From: Clostridia bacterium | GTDB lineage: Bacteria; Bacillota; Clostridia; Lachnospirales; Lachnospiraceae | DNA length: 64,000 nucleotides | Assembly: GCA_910576325.1 (NCBI GenBank) | Contig: CAJTIM010000011.1 | Coordinates: forward strand, 62,001 to 126,000 | Direction: 5' to 3' | Part shown: positions 41,691-50,951 of the stretch, one piece after another | Position numbering within the stretch: position 1 is the first letter of the stretch | Layout of the letters: each line of letters begins with the position of its first letter | Position numbers and translations under genes: made by a program | Notes under the pieces: model-generated | Database searches by the model: none | What the model saw: only the letters and a program-made list of their open reading frames with translations | What the model was told of the DNA's origin: nothing

Positions 41691-42623
41691 ATGTCTTATA
41701 TTTTACAGACAAATCACCTGACAAAAACCATTGGCGGCAAAACTCTTGTGAGAGATATAAATCTTCATGTAAAAAAGGGAGAAATCTACGGCTTTTTAGG
41801 TCCCAACGGCGCAGGCAAAACCACAGTTATGAAGCTGATTACCAACCTGTGGAAGCCCACGGCAGGAACGGTGGAGCTTTTTGGGAAAACACTTACTCCG
41901 CAGTCCTATGAGGTCTTGAAGCGGATGGGAAGCATAATTGAATTTCCCACCTTTTACGAGCATATGACAGGCTATGAAAATCTGAAGCTCCATGCCGAAT
42001 ATATGGGCTATTATCAGCACGGCAGCATTGAACATGCTCTGGAGCTGCTTCAACTGGCAGACGCAGGAGGAACGCCCGTAAAGAATTACTCCCTTGGAAT
42101 GAAGGAACGTCTGGGGATTGCAAGAGCGGTGCTTACCAGGCCGGAGCTTTTGATTCTTGACGAGCCGACCAACGGCCTTGACCCGGCCGGTATGAAACAG
42201 ATTCGGGATCTTCTGAAGGCCCTGTGCACGGAGTATGAGATTACGATTATGATTTCTTCGCATATTCTTTCGGAGATTGAGAGCATTGCGGATACCATCG
42301 GTGTGATTCATCACGGGCGGATGCAAAAAGAGATCACGATGGAGGAAATCCGGGAAATGAGCTTTGCCTATATTGAACTGTCCGCGGAGAATCTGAAGCG
42401 CGCGGCTTATGTGCTTTCGGAGAAACTGGGGCTTACGAATTTTAAGCTGTCCTCGGAAGGGCAGATCCGCATTTATGACAGCCGGATCTCCCTGCAGGAG
42501 CTTTCTAAAACGCTTGCACTGGAGGATGCGGCGGTGACGGCGCTTGGGAGAAGGGCGGAAACACTGGAAGATTATTTCCTGAAAATGACGAAGGAGGCGG
42601 ATGATTATGTTAAAGCTGATTAA
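41691..42623 (+). CDS. ABC transporter ATP-binding protein (antimicrobial-peptide/bacitracin type)
   Basis: An ATPase of 310 residues. Walker A is LGPNGAGKTT, signature YSLGMKERLGIARAV, Walker B LLILDEPTNGLDP, and the H-loop is ISSHILSEIESIAD. The C-terminal extension and the ATP-binding features resemble BcrA/LanF-type ATPases that protect from bacitracin or lantibiotics. It follows the RR/HK genes after 225 bases containing three family C repeats; the ATG at 41691 has AAAGGAG eight bases before. The ATPase and permease overlap by 17 bases. Confidence 0.92.
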   Translation: MSYILQTNHLTKTIGGKTLVRDINLHVKKGEIYGFLGPNGAGKTTVMKLITNLWKPTAGTVELFGKTLTPQSYEVLKRMGSIIEFPTFYEHMTGYENLKLHAEYMGYYQHGSIEHALELLQLADAGGTPVKNYSLGMKERLGIARAVLTRPELLILDEPTNGLDPAGMKQIRDLLKALCTEYEITIMISSHILSEIESIADTIGVIHHGRMQKEITMEEIREMSFAYIELSAENLKRAAYVLSEKLGLTNFKLSSEGQIRIYDSRISLQELSKTLALEDAAVTALGRRAETLEDYFLKMTKEADDYVKAD

Positions 42624-43311
42624 ACTGGAGTGGAAGAAAAATAATATTCGGAAATATATACGAAATGCAGGAGTGACGGCTTTTGTTTTGTGCCTGTTTA
42701 TGTTTGCATTTGCCTTTTTGGGGATTGCAGATGATCCGGAAACAGGTGTGCCGGATGCGGCTTTTGACACGGGGATGCTGGCGTCTTCCATTGAGATGCT
42801 TACGAATATGTGCTTTCTTGTTTTTACCGGGGTAATGCTTTCGTCGTTTATTGTCAGCGCTTATAAGAATAAGACGATGAATATTATGTTTTCGTATCCG
42901 ATTAAGAGACAACGGATTCTTGCTGCGCAGATGCTGGCGGTCTGGCTTTTTAATTTTGCGGCTTTGGTAGTGACGAAGCTGTTGGTTTACGGGTGTGTTC
43001 TTTTGGGGGCGTGTTTTATGGAGCCGGCGTTTCCGATAGACTTTGATATGATGCGTGCCGGGTTTTATGTATGGATGCTTGTGAAGTCCGGGACGATTGT
43101 TACGATGGGATTTATTGCATTGTTTGTTGGGATGAAGATGAAATCCTCTAAGGCGGTGATTGTTTCTGCGTTTTTACTGATTGTTTTGACACAGGCTAAT
43201 GTGGGGGAGGTTACGCTTCGGGATAGTGTGGTTTTTCCGGTTGTGTTGATGGGGATTTCGCTGGGGTTTGCTTTTCTTTCGGTTTTGGGGGTTGAGAGGA
43301 AGGATTTGTGA
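42607..43311 (+). CDS. ABC transporter permease (LanE/BcrB-like)
   Basis: A 234-residue membrane protein with six helices, beginning MLKLIKLEWKKNNIRKYI, the usual short cytoplasmic N-terminus of the ABC-2 lantibiotic-immunity permease type. The coupling segment is KNKTMNIMFSYPIKRQRIL after the second helix. It forms the exporter together with the ATPase gene. ATG 42607 has AAGGAGG nine bases upstream; ATG 42601 lies too close. 25 bases after the stop begins a long palindromic repeat. Confidence 0.85.
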   Translation: MLKLIKLEWKKNNIRKYIRNAGVTAFVLCLFMFAFAFLGIADDPETGVPDAAFDTGMLASSIEMLTNMCFLVFTGVMLSSFIVSAYKNKTMNIMFSYPIKRQRILAAQMLAVWLFNFAALVVTKLLVYGCVLLGACFMEPAFPIDFDMMRAGFYVWMLVKSGTIVTMGFIALFVGMKMKSSKAVIVSAFLLIVLTQANVGEVTLRDSVVFPVVLMGISLGFAFLSVLGVERKDL

Positions 43312-43336
43312 GGGCGGACGGAACGGACGAAACGGA

Positions 43337-43548
43337 CGGAATTGCCCCCGGATAAGCCAGCAGGTTTTTCCATATCTGTGTTCGGACGGTTCGCGTACAC
43401 GCTGTCTGCTCCGGACGTACATTACCTTGGACGGTTGTTTGTGAGGGTTAGGTTTCTTGGTAATGTTCGTCCGTATCAGACAACGTGTACGCGAACAGCC
43501 GGACACCTGATATCGGAAAAACCTGCTGGCTTATCCGGGGGCAATTCC
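43337..43548. repeat. Family B long palindrome, copy 1
   Basis: A 212-bp near-palindrome between converging genes. The outer 34 bases (43337-43370) are an exact inverted repeat of 43515-43548; inside them TGTTCGGACGGTTCGCGTAC on the left matches GTACGCGAACAGCCGGACA on the right with few mismatches, then ACGCTGTCTG/CAGACAACGT. The centre is about 40 bases and unpaired or weakly paired. Confidence 0.88.
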
Positions 43549-43567
43549 TGTTTGGTGAAAAACAAAG

Positions 43568-44260
43568 CTATACTTTTCGGCTGTAGGATGTGCCGGAAAA
43601 GGAGCTGTTGGTTTTTTGGAGCTGGGCTTCCACGGATTCGCGGGTTACTTTGTCCAGAGCGCCGGAGGGGATGGGCCGGCCGATTGTCCAGGATGGGTCG
43701 GCTTCTTTTGCGGCGGTAACGAAGGCTTGGCGGTAGGCGCGCTCGTATTGCTGCATGGTGTAGCCTGCGGCCAGGCGGTCATTTTTTTGGACCTTGCGGT
43801 ACATGTTAGTGTAGACGTCGGAGCGGCGGGTGGTGTCGCCGTTTGAAACGCCGTTTTCCTGGAGAAATTCTTTTTTGGTTTGGTTGAACATTTCTTCCTT
43901 GCTGCTTTCAGGGATGGAGATGATGCGCTTGCGGCTGGCGGCGTTTTCTTCGGTGAGCAGCAGACCTGCAAGGCCGTTGGTGGGATTGATGTAGTCGCCG
44001 TCCTGATCGTAGGATTTCATAGAGTTTTTGATGGCCTGGATGTTGGTGTACATGGCCCCGTTTCCTTTGCTTGCCTGCATCATTTCTTTTATAACGGCTT
44101 TGTACTGCTTGCTGTTGGTGTCGATGCCGGCGGCCCGCAGCTGTGCCTGTACGGAGCGGCTGTTTAGATTGGAGAGCTGGAAGCTGCCGATTGGATTGGA
44201 TGTTTTGGCTGCGCCGGGCAGGTTTTTGAATAGGTAACTGTAGTCTATGATTCTTGGCAT
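43568..44260 (-). CDS. Unknown soluble protein of 230 residues
   Basis: Not assigned to a family. The protein is hydrophilic, without signal peptide or membrane segment, and begins MPRIIDYSYLFKNLPG. It has a SNLNSRSVQAQLRAAGID stretch, a KGNGAMYTNIQAIKNS segment and a central QDGDYINPTNGLAGLLL segment; the C-terminal part is helical and then Ser-rich. The ribosome binding site GCAGGAGGAATCAC is strong, and a family A repeat (minus orientation) precedes it, as with rnf genes. The composition (NTNxxQYKAVIKEM) slightly resembles flagellar or secretion-associated chaperone-like proteins, which is only an impression. Confidence 0.65.
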   Translation of the reverse strand: MPRIIDYSYLFKNLPGAAKTSNPIGSFQLSNLNSRSVQAQLRAAGIDTNSKQYKAVIKEMMQASKGNGAMYTNIQAIKNSMKSYDQDGDYINPTNGLAGLLLTEENAASRKRIISIPESSKEEMFNQTKKEFLQENGVSNGDTTRRSDVYTNMYRKVQKNDRLAAGYTMQQYERAYRQAFVTAAKEADPSWTIGRPIPSGALDKVTRESVEAQLQKTNSSFSGTSYSRKV

Positions 44261-44287
44261 ATGTGATTCCTCCTGCTTCTAAATTTC

Positions 44288-44381
44288 TGCAATATCTCCA
44301 ATAATACACCGGTATGAAATCAATTTCTGCTCACAGGGCTATATGCCTGGAAATCAATTTGTGTACCGCAGGGGATATTAC
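44288..44381 (-). repeat. Family A repeat before the 230-aa gene, minus orientation
   Basis: Read on the minus strand: GTAATATCCCC, then GTACACAAATTGATTT, an apex with CCAGGC and GTGAGCAG, AAATTGATTTCATACCGGTG, and GGAGATATTGCAG. The long helices AAATTGATTT/AAATTGATTT and GTAATATC/GATATTGC are kept. As elsewhere it points toward the gene start, about 28 bases away. Confidence 0.75.
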
Positions 44382-44534
44382 TTGTTTTTTATGTATGTGA
44401 TTTTGATTGTAGTTCTTTATATTTTTATATCGAAAGAAAATGGCTGTAACTTTATGGCATTTCACATCAATTTTTTTGGATCTTGTTAAGGAAAGGCTAA
44501 TATCGTATAATAAATAGCATAAAGTTTGCGACAC

Positions 44535-44651
44535 ATGTTTTATGAGCATAAAAAGGTTATTCTTTCTTATATTGGCTGTCTGGCCAATCCCATGCTTGCG
44601 GTTTATGACAATGATAAAAGCCTGTCGGTGACTCGAATATTTGCAATTTAA
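44535..44651 (+). other. Degraded coding remnant in the 44.38-44.86 kb gap
   Basis: A 38-codon frame (MFYEHKKVILSYIGCL...) and, from about 44697 to 44857, a stop-free stretch in the frame of the next gene (EFFIAEGEFQELRQLGK, then VLCADPVITVDYIGY) have coding-like composition but no convincing start. They look like remains of older genes. Nothing else is recognisable between the family A repeat and 44858. Confidence 0.3.
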
Positions 44652-44857
44652 GCGAGGTAGAGCAGGTTCCGGGTGGAGAGCGGCAGGAATGGGAATAAAC
44701 TGATTTCCGGCTTGATATCGAATTTTTTATTGCGGAGGGTGAATTTCAGGAACTTAGGCAGCTTGGAAAGGTTCTCTGTGCAGATCCTGTAATCACGGTT
44801 GACTATATTGGATATCGCCAATCCAATAAATATAAAAGAAAAAGGAGTTGTTTCAAA

Positions 44858-45757
44858 ATGTTCAATGTATTTGGAAAAAAAGAGGTTTCCAGCACAGATC
44901 CCGTAAGCGACTGCCAGCAGAAAAGAGACTGGGCAGGGCTTGCAAAAGCCTACTATCAGATGGGCGTTGAAGCTATGGAGCAGGAAAGGCTCAATGAGGC
45001 GAACTTGTGGCTTTGCCGGTCGGACACCATCTACAGCGCCGTGGACGAAATCTATGAAAAGGTGGGAGAGGGGATTACGGAGGATTGCTCCGAGCGTATC
45101 GGAGAACTGGAGGACGAGCCTCTTCTCTATAATGATCTGCCTGCACTTGTGGCGGAAAGATCCGAAGCGCTGCGATATACAAAGGTACGCATCTGGGGGC
45201 TTTTGTCATTGGCAAGGCTTGTGAATCTGGGAGAACGCCTGTCGGCCATTCCGGGCTGCGAGGTCTTTGGAAAGCTTGGCTGGGCTGTGGATACCGTATT
45301 TCGCTGCCTGCAGGGACCGCCCAGTCAGGAGGAATTTAACGGACTGCGGGATCTGTGCGGCGAGCTTTATGAGATAGGGGAAGACCCTGCCTTCTGGGGA
45401 ATGGGAAATGAGATCCCTGTCCCGGGCGGCGCCCCCTTCCAGGTATTTGACCTGAATGGTTTACAGGGAATACATCAGGAAATTGATGCTTATCTGGACG
45501 ATATCCTGCAGATGGTCTGCGCTTTAACCCAGGACGAAGAGCCGCCCGTACCGGGGACAGACATCGTTGCCTGCGCCCTGCTTCCCGACTACTATGTTCG
45601 TACCTGCGCCGGTGATTTGGAAGAGGTTCCCCAGATCAAAGCGGAGCTTGAACGGATTTGGAGCGATTACGAGTTTGTAGGATCGGAAATCACCTGGGAA
45701 ATGATAGGCCAGCGGATTGAAGAATATAAAAAGCTGGATGTTCTGGCGCATAGGTAA
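44858..45757 (+). CDS. Unknown acidic protein of 299 residues
   Basis: A soluble, acidic protein not assigned to a family. It begins MFNVFGKKEVSST and has an N-terminal TPR-like helical pair (AKAYYQMGVEAMEQERLNEANLWLCR), a middle region (KVRIWGLLSLARLVNLGER, then a short linker with LQGPPSQEEF), and a C-terminal half with SDYEFVGSEITWEMIGQR. No membrane segment is seen. Similar tetratricopeptide-plus-unknown proteins occur as immunity proteins next to secreted toxins, but no toxin is next to it. A good AAAAAGGAG precedes it and a terminator follows. Confidence 0.68.
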   Translation: MFNVFGKKEVSSTDPVSDCQQKRDWAGLAKAYYQMGVEAMEQERLNEANLWLCRSDTIYSAVDEIYEKVGEGITEDCSERIGELEDEPLLYNDLPALVAERSEALRYTKVRIWGLLSLARLVNLGERLSAIPGCEVFGKLGWAVDTVFRCLQGPPSQEEFNGLRDLCGELYEIGEDPAFWGMGNEIPVPGGAPFQVFDLNGLQGIHQEIDAYLDDILQMVCALTQDEEPPVPGTDIVACALLPDYYVRTCAGDLEEVPQIKAELERIWSDYEFVGSEITWEMIGQRIEEYKKLDVLAHR

Positions 45758-45777
45758 AAAAAGAATCATCAGCTAAG

Positions 45778-45817
45778 GGCGTAAGTCGATCACAGATAGC
45801 TTACGCCTCCTTTTTAT
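45778..45817 (+). terminator. Rho-independent terminator
   Basis: GGCGTAAG / CTTACGCC stem with a 14-base loop, followed by TCCTTTTTATT. It ends the unit of the 299-residue protein. Confidence 0.75.
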
Positions 45818-45937
45818 TAAAAAATCCCGAAACAAAATGCATGTTATAGCCTCCTCCGCAGAGTACGTCAAAAAGGATACAAAAAAGACATATTCCCGTG
45901 GCACAATAACCATATCAACGGAAAGGATGGAACAGCT

Positions 45938-46621
45938 TTGGAACAGAAAAACGGATACAGGCTTTTGATTGTGGAGGACGACTGCCTTCTGGCGGAAGGA
46001 GCGGCAGATTACTTTACTGCCAAGGGCTGGGAGGCAAAGACCGCCGCTTTGGGAGAACAGGCCCTGGAGCTTTTGGAACAGAAGTCCTTCCACCTGATTC
46101 TTTTGGACGTCATGATGCCGGGAATGAACGGCTTTACCCTGTGCCGGAAGATTCGGGAAACCAGTGATGTCCCCATTATCTTCATAACGGCCCGGGTTCT
46201 GGAGGAGGATAAGCTGAACGGCTATTCTCTCGGCGCAGACGACTATGTGACCAAGCCCTTCTCCCTGCCGGTGCTGTATGCGAAGGCTATGGCCCTTATG
46301 GGACGAATCCGCGGGCATGAGCAGAGCCTGAAAGCCGGAAGTCTGACAATCGATCTCAAAAGCCGCGGCGTAAGAAAGGGAGAGGAAGCATTAAAGCTTC
46401 CCCCGAAGGAATACGATATGCTTCTGTTTTTCCTGGAAAATCCGGGACGCATCTACAGCCGCGATCAGCTCCTGATACGCTTCTGGGGTTACGACTTTGA
46501 CGGAAATGAGCGCGTGGTGGACAATCACATCAAAAAGCTTCGCAAAGTCATAGGCGACTGCGGCTGCACCATCCGTACCGTTCGAAAATCGGGATATCGG
46601 ATGGAGGTAGAAAAAGCATGA
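45938..46621 (+). CDS. OmpR-family response regulator (second system)
   Basis: A 227-residue regulator. The receiver has EDD near the N-terminus, the phosphorylated Asp in LILLDVMMPGMNG, TAR in IIFITARVLEED and KPFS in VTKPFSL. The DNA-binding half includes LPPKEYDMLLFFLENPGRIYSRDQL (here in segments) and VVDNHIKKLRKVIG. The start is a TTG with GAAAGGATGG upstream; no in-frame ATG is available. Its stop overlaps the kinase start by four bases (ATGA). Confidence 0.92.
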   Translation: MEQKNGYRLLIVEDDCLLAEGAADYFTAKGWEAKTAALGEQALELLEQKSFHLILLDVMMPGMNGFTLCRKIRETSDVPIIFITARVLEEDKLNGYSLGADDYVTKPFSLPVLYAKAMALMGRIRGHEQSLKAGSLTIDLKSRGVRKGEEALKLPPKEYDMLLFFLENPGRIYSRDQLLIRFWGYDFDGNERVVDNHIKKLRKVIGDCGCTIRTVRKSGYRMEVEKA

Positions 46622-48034
46622 AGAAAAAAAGAACGAAACTGATAAAACCGGTGGCGGTGGGATTTGCCGTGGTATATCTGGCAATTATGCTGCTTTCCAC
46701 CTATCTTGTAAAGGTGCAGTTTCAAAATGATTTCGACAACACCCTAAAAGAGCGGAGACACTCCTTTTGAGATTGTTGTCTGGGAACTTACCTGGAAAAA
46801 GGAAGAGGAGCTTAAGGAGGGGGAGAGCTATACAGGCATTTACAGCGCAAGCCCCTATACGGATTATTTCGGAAATGTCTATTACCCGGAGGATGACAAT
46901 GGGCTTCTGACCTGGTATACGACGGACCGAAAGCAGATATGGAGCTGTGCTATAGACGGAAAAATCCCCCCTGATTCCATTGCGGAAGGACTCTCCGTTG
47001 ATTTAGAATTTCCCAATATCTATTATATGGGTTATAAAAACTGGGAAGAATGGGACAAAAGCATCTTTTTGCACGATTTTCCGGAGCAAACGGATCTTTC
47101 CGAGTGGAGCTATGCCGGCGCTGCGGAGGAAAGCTCCTCCTGGCTTCGCACATCCTCTGTCGTGCGGCTGGGGTGTGAGCCGGAGAGTGAGTTTAACCGT
47201 TATATTGAGGCTCATATGGAAAGCTATCCCTGGCTTGCCGCTTTTAATTATATGAAATACCTTTACGCGGCAGGCTTTGTGCTGATACTTGCCTGCATGA
47301 TTAAGATTATCTATTCCGCCAACAGGCTCTATGATCAGCAGGAGGCTTTAGAGGAAACCAGAAGGGATTTTATCAACGCCATCGCCCACGAGCTGAAAAC
47401 CCCTCTTGGAATCATCCGCAATTTTGCCGAAAACCTTCTGGAACATACAATGGAGGAAAAACGGGACTACTACCTGACGCAGATTGTGGGGCAGACCGAG
47501 GAAATGGACCGCCTGGCCGGAGAAATGATTCTGGTGTCAAGGATGGACTCGGAAAATCTGGTGCTACAAAGAGAAACGGTTTCCTTTGATGAACTGATAT
47601 GGGAACAGCTTAATCGTCTAAAGCCCGTGATTGAGGAAAAGAAGCTGGAAGTAGAGCTTCAAAAGGAGCAGGATTTCCGGGTGGAGGGAGATAAGGATTA
47701 TCTGGCAAAGGCCGTTTGGAATCTGTTGTCCAACGCAGCCGCATACAATGTGCCGGAGGGACGGATTTTGATTACGCTGAAAGAAAAATCCTGCGCCATC
47801 GAAAATACGGGCTTTCTTTTAAGTGAGGAACAGCTTAAGCGGAGCTTTGAGCTGTTTTACAGCGGGAATAAGAGCCGCTCCGCTAAGGACGGAAAGCATA
47901 TGGGAATGGGGCTTTATCTGGCGGAGAAGATTTTTTCCAGGCATGGACTTTCCATTGCGCTTGAGAATACAAAGATCGGGGTAAAGGCCACAATATCGGC
48001 CGGTAACAAACAGAACATACGGGAACTGCCGTAA
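46618..48034 (+). pseudogene. Sensor histidine kinase disrupted by a frameshift
   Basis: The kinase of the second system is split. Frame 1 runs from 46618 (MKKKRTKLIKPVAVGF, first membrane helix VVYLAIMLLSTYLV) to a TGA at 46768-46770. Frame 2 is open from about 46757 (DTPFEIVVWELTW), through the extracytoplasmic domain and second helix (YLYAAGFVLILACMIKIIY) to a normal kinase core: INAIAHELKTPLGIIRNFAE, N-box VWNLLSNAAAYNV and a G-box HMGMGLYLAEK. A single-base indel near 46740-46768 explains the split. An internal ATG at 47027 could give a shortened protein without the first helix. Confidence 0.8.
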
Positions 48035-48055
48035 AATAAGAGAAAAACACAGACA

Positions 48056-48104
48056 ATACTTTTTGGGAATCCGAACACCGGATTTTTAAAAGCCTGTCTG
48101 TGTT
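48056..48104 (+). terminator. Terminator after the kinase
   Basis: AACACAGACA / TGTCTGTGTT outer stem with an inner TCCG/CGGA hairpin, followed by CTTTCC. It lies between converging genes and could work both ways because A-runs lie on the left side. Confidence 0.65.
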
Positions 48105-48142
48105 CTTTCCGTTGTACCGGCCTGCTTTTTGCCGGATACGCA

Positions 48143-48583
48143 CTAAGAAGCCGTATCTACGATTATAATACCGGAATCGCCTTTCTTAGCCTGTTCGAGC
48201 ACCGCCTCCGCAAGCTTTTCAAAGGAGCTGTGGGATGAGGTAGCGCCTGTGAGGGCGTCAATTCCGTCCGCACGCCCGTCCTCCAGAAGCTGACCGGCAT
48301 AATAGCGCATATATGCATTGGGATAAGTCCCGTTGGAGTGGAGCATTGTCTGCATATAGGCGTTATCCCAGCTTTTAATAAAGCCGCTTGGATTTTCCGC
48401 ATTGTATTCAACGGAGACAATGCTTCCTCCCTTCACCATAATCGTAATATATTCCTTCCAGCCATGGCTGAACTCAGACGCCTGTGCCGTATAGTAACCG
48501 TCCTGCAGCTCCGAAGATTCGCCGCAGGCGGCCGCTGTCATCACAAGCAGAAGGAGCAGAGCCATACATAATATCCGTTTCAT
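48143..48583 (-). CDS. FMN-binding lipoprotein (flavinylated type)
   Basis: A 146-residue lipoprotein. The signal peptide (MKRILCMALLLLLVMTAAAC) ends in a lipobox AAAC. The mature part is an FMN-binding domain: GYYTAQASEF at its start, IVSVEYNAENPSG and the attachment motif DALTGATSSH, where the Thr should receive FMN from an ApbE-type transferase. Similar PplA-like proteins transfer electrons outside the membrane in Gram-positive bacteria. Its start overlaps the chemoreceptor stop by four bases, so the two are translated together. Confidence 0.88.
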   Translation of the reverse strand: MKRILCMALLLLLVMTAAACGESSELQDGYYTAQASEFSHGWKEYITIMVKGGSIVSVEYNAENPSGFIKSWDNAYMQTMLHSNGTYPNAYMRYYAGQLLEDGRADGIDALTGATSSHSSFEKLAEAVLEQAKKGDSGIIIVDTAS

Positions 48584-50634
48584 CGGTTATCTTCCCCCTT
48601 TAAAACAAACTTTTTCACATGCTCCTGAAGAGCCTCCGCTTCCTTTGCAAGCAGTCCGCTTGACTGTTCCGTTCCGCCGGCGTTCTGCAGATTCTGGTTT
48701 GCAATAGCGGAGATGGCCTCAATCCGTTCATCCATAATGGCAAGGGCACTTTCCTGTCCGCGGACGGCGGTCACAAGCTGATCCGAGATTGCGGAAATCT
48801 CATCGGAGACAGCGGAAATGGCCTGCAGAGATCCGGCCGTATCTGCTGTAAGCTCCACGCCGGTCTGAATGATGGAGCGGGTATTGTTTACCATTTCCGT
48901 CGCGCTCTGGGCGGCTTCGGCGCTTCTGGCGGCCAGATTCTTGACCTCATTGGCAACGACGGCGAAGCCCTTTCCGGAGGCTCCGGCCCTTGCTGCCTCC
49001 ACGGAAGCATTGATAGCCAAAATACTCGTCTGGAAGGAAATATCCTCAATGGCCTTGGCGATCTTGGTGATCTCCTGGGCGTTGGCGCTGATATTATCCA
49101 TGGCCTGTGTAAGAGAAGACATCTGTGCGTTCGCATCCTGGACGCACCTGGTAATTTCCTCTGTTTTTGTCCGTGTTTGGCTGCTGCTTTCCGTTACATG
49201 GGCAAGCCGCTCCTTAACATGAGTTACCTCCTGGATCAGGGACTCCGTGGTCTGATTCTGCTCAAGAGACGCCTGATGCAGAACACCGGACTGGCTGTTA
49301 AGTTCCTCGGACATATCCGTAAGCCGCATGGCAGCGGAGCGGAAGCCGGACAGAGTATCGTTCATGGACTGAATAATGGTACTTAAGCTTGTGCGTATCA
49401 GTGCAAAATCTCCCTGGTATTCCACCTGGGGCTCCACACACAGATTGCCTCCTGCAACCTGAGTCAGTACCTGCTGAATATCGTCTATGTAGCGGTTCAG
49501 GCTCTTTACCGTGACATCCAAAGTCTTGGTCAGCACCTCCAGTTCGTCTCCGGAGCGAACCGATTCTACCTCCGTATGCAGATCTCCGTCCGAGAGGGTT
49601 ACCATCCGGTTTGTCACATGCTTTACCGGTCGGGAAATAGATCCGGCCAGGCGCAGAACCAGGAGTATGGAAACCACCAGTACAGCCAGAGTGGTAAGAA
49701 TTGCCACGAACATAGCCGCATTAATCAGAGAATTGTAGTCAGCCTTCGGCACCTCAATCACCAGTGACCATTGGGTGCCGCGGATAGGGGAGAAGGCAGC
49801 CATCATTGTTTCGCCGTCTGCGGCAAATTCGGCGGAGCCCGTTTCGCCGGTGGTGACACGGCTCAGAGTTTTGTCATTTCCGTCGCTGAGCTCAGCCAGT
49901 GTGCTTCCCGCCAGTACCACAGACTGATCGGGATGACCGGTGACGATTCCCTCACGGTTCACCATATAGGCCGTTCCGTGCTTTCCGATATTAATGCTGC
50001 TGATTACATCATTCAGGGTATCATATTTGTAGACACCCACCACATAGAGAATGGTTTCTCCGTTCTCCTTTACCGGCATCCCCATGGCAATGCCGAGCTT
50101 ATCCTCAAATATGGTGGAGGAATGTGTGGTCAGATTGTCTGTTTCTTTTAGAAGTCCGAAAAAACCGCTGTCCAGACTTGCCGGTGCATCATTGCTGCCC
50201 TGAAGCATCTGGCCGTTCAGATCGTAAAGGGCGATGGTATGAAGCTCGTAGATCTCGGACGCTTCGGTGAGAAGGCTTTCCCGGCTTTCATAAAGGGCCT
50301 GTGTACCGGCGGCTGCGCCTTCGCCGGCAGACAGAGTCATACGGGGATCTCCGGCAATGGCCATCATGCGATCCGCGAGCATGTGGATATTGGCCTCCAC
50401 GGTTTTGGCCGACTGACGGGCCATGGGCTGCAGGCTGTCCAACAAAATGTTGTTTGCCAGCGACTGCATCGAGAACGCCATAATTACGCAGCAGATAATC
50501 ACCAATACCAGAATATTAAGCGTGGTGCTTCTCAATATCCTCCCATTGAGGCTCCGTCGGAATTCCCGGCCGTGGGAGATCGTTCTTTTTCCAGTCACGT
50601 TTGAATCTCTCCTTTTCGTAAAATCTTTTCGCAA
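48580..50634 (-). CDS. Methyl-accepting chemotaxis protein with dCache-type sensor
   Basis: A chemoreceptor of 684 residues. The N-terminal helix (ILVLVIICCVIMAFSM) is followed by a periplasmic-type sensor of about 260 residues with the dCache-like KHGTAYMVNREGIVTGHPD segment, a second helix (FVAILTTLAVLVVSILLVLR), HAMP (RPVKHVTNRMVTLSDGDL) and a cytoplasmic signalling domain whose tip is EDISFQTSILAINASVEAAR followed by GKGFAVVANEVKNLAARS. CheA/CheW are not in the window. It is coupled to an FMN-binding lipoprotein, hinting at sensing redox state or an external electron acceptor, which is inference. Confidence 0.92.
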   Translation of the reverse strand: MRKDFTKRRDSNVTGKRTISHGREFRRSLNGRILRSTTLNILVLVIICCVIMAFSMQSLANNILLDSLQPMARQSAKTVEANIHMLADRMMAIAGDPRMTLSAGEGAAAGTQALYESRESLLTEASEIYELHTIALYDLNGQMLQGSNDAPASLDSGFFGLLKETDNLTTHSSTIFEDKLGIAMGMPVKENGETILYVVGVYKYDTLNDVISSINIGKHGTAYMVNREGIVTGHPDQSVVLAGSTLAELSDGNDKTLSRVTTGETGSAEFAADGETMMAAFSPIRGTQWSLVIEVPKADYNSLINAAMFVAILTTLAVLVVSILLVLRLAGSISRPVKHVTNRMVTLSDGDLHTEVESVRSGDELEVLTKTLDVTVKSLNRYIDDIQQVLTQVAGGNLCVEPQVEYQGDFALIRTSLSTIIQSMNDTLSGFRSAAMRLTDMSEELNSQSGVLHQASLEQNQTTESLIQEVTHVKERLAHVTESSSQTRTKTEEITRCVQDANAQMSSLTQAMDNISANAQEITKIAKAIEDISFQTSILAINASVEAARAGASGKGFAVVANEVKNLAARSAEAAQSATEMVNNTRSIIQTGVELTADTAGSLQAISAVSDEISAISDQLVTAVRGQESALAIMDERIEAISAIANQNLQNAGGTEQSSGLLAKEAEALQEHVKKFVLKGEDNR

Positions 50635-50896
50635 AATACGCTATTTTTTAGTATATCATGCTGAGTTTTGGAAAGAAAGGGAAAAATGGATTATTTTTGG
50701 ATTTTTTGTTAATGGTCATCCATTCATATCGAAGCCGGTCAGTGAAGACTAAGCAAGCTCGTCAATATGATTTCTGATATCATCCGGAGGCAGAATGGAG
50801 GAATATAAGGAAGCCGTATGAAATAGAGAAAAAAAGTTGTAAAATGTGATAAAATCACCTAAAATCCAATGCATGAATATAAATTCGAACATATGG

Positions 50897-50925
50897 TTGA
50901 ATTTACGCTTTCCCTATGGTATGAT
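50897..50925 (+). promoter_or_regulatory. Promoter of ruvAB
   Basis: TTGAAT (50897-50902), 17-base spacer, TATGAT (50920-50925), 26 bases before the ruvA start. The rest of the 317-base gap (50635-50896) is AT-rich and shows no other feature I can support. Confidence 0.7.
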
Positions 50926-50951
50926 AGCAGAAGTGATGGAGGAATAAAGCG

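Noticed and set aside
43174-43506. Minus-strand frame beginning MSGCSRTRCL, and a similar one ending at 58731
   Set aside because: Both begin with similar residues only because each is translated from the shared family B palindrome; they are not protein genes.
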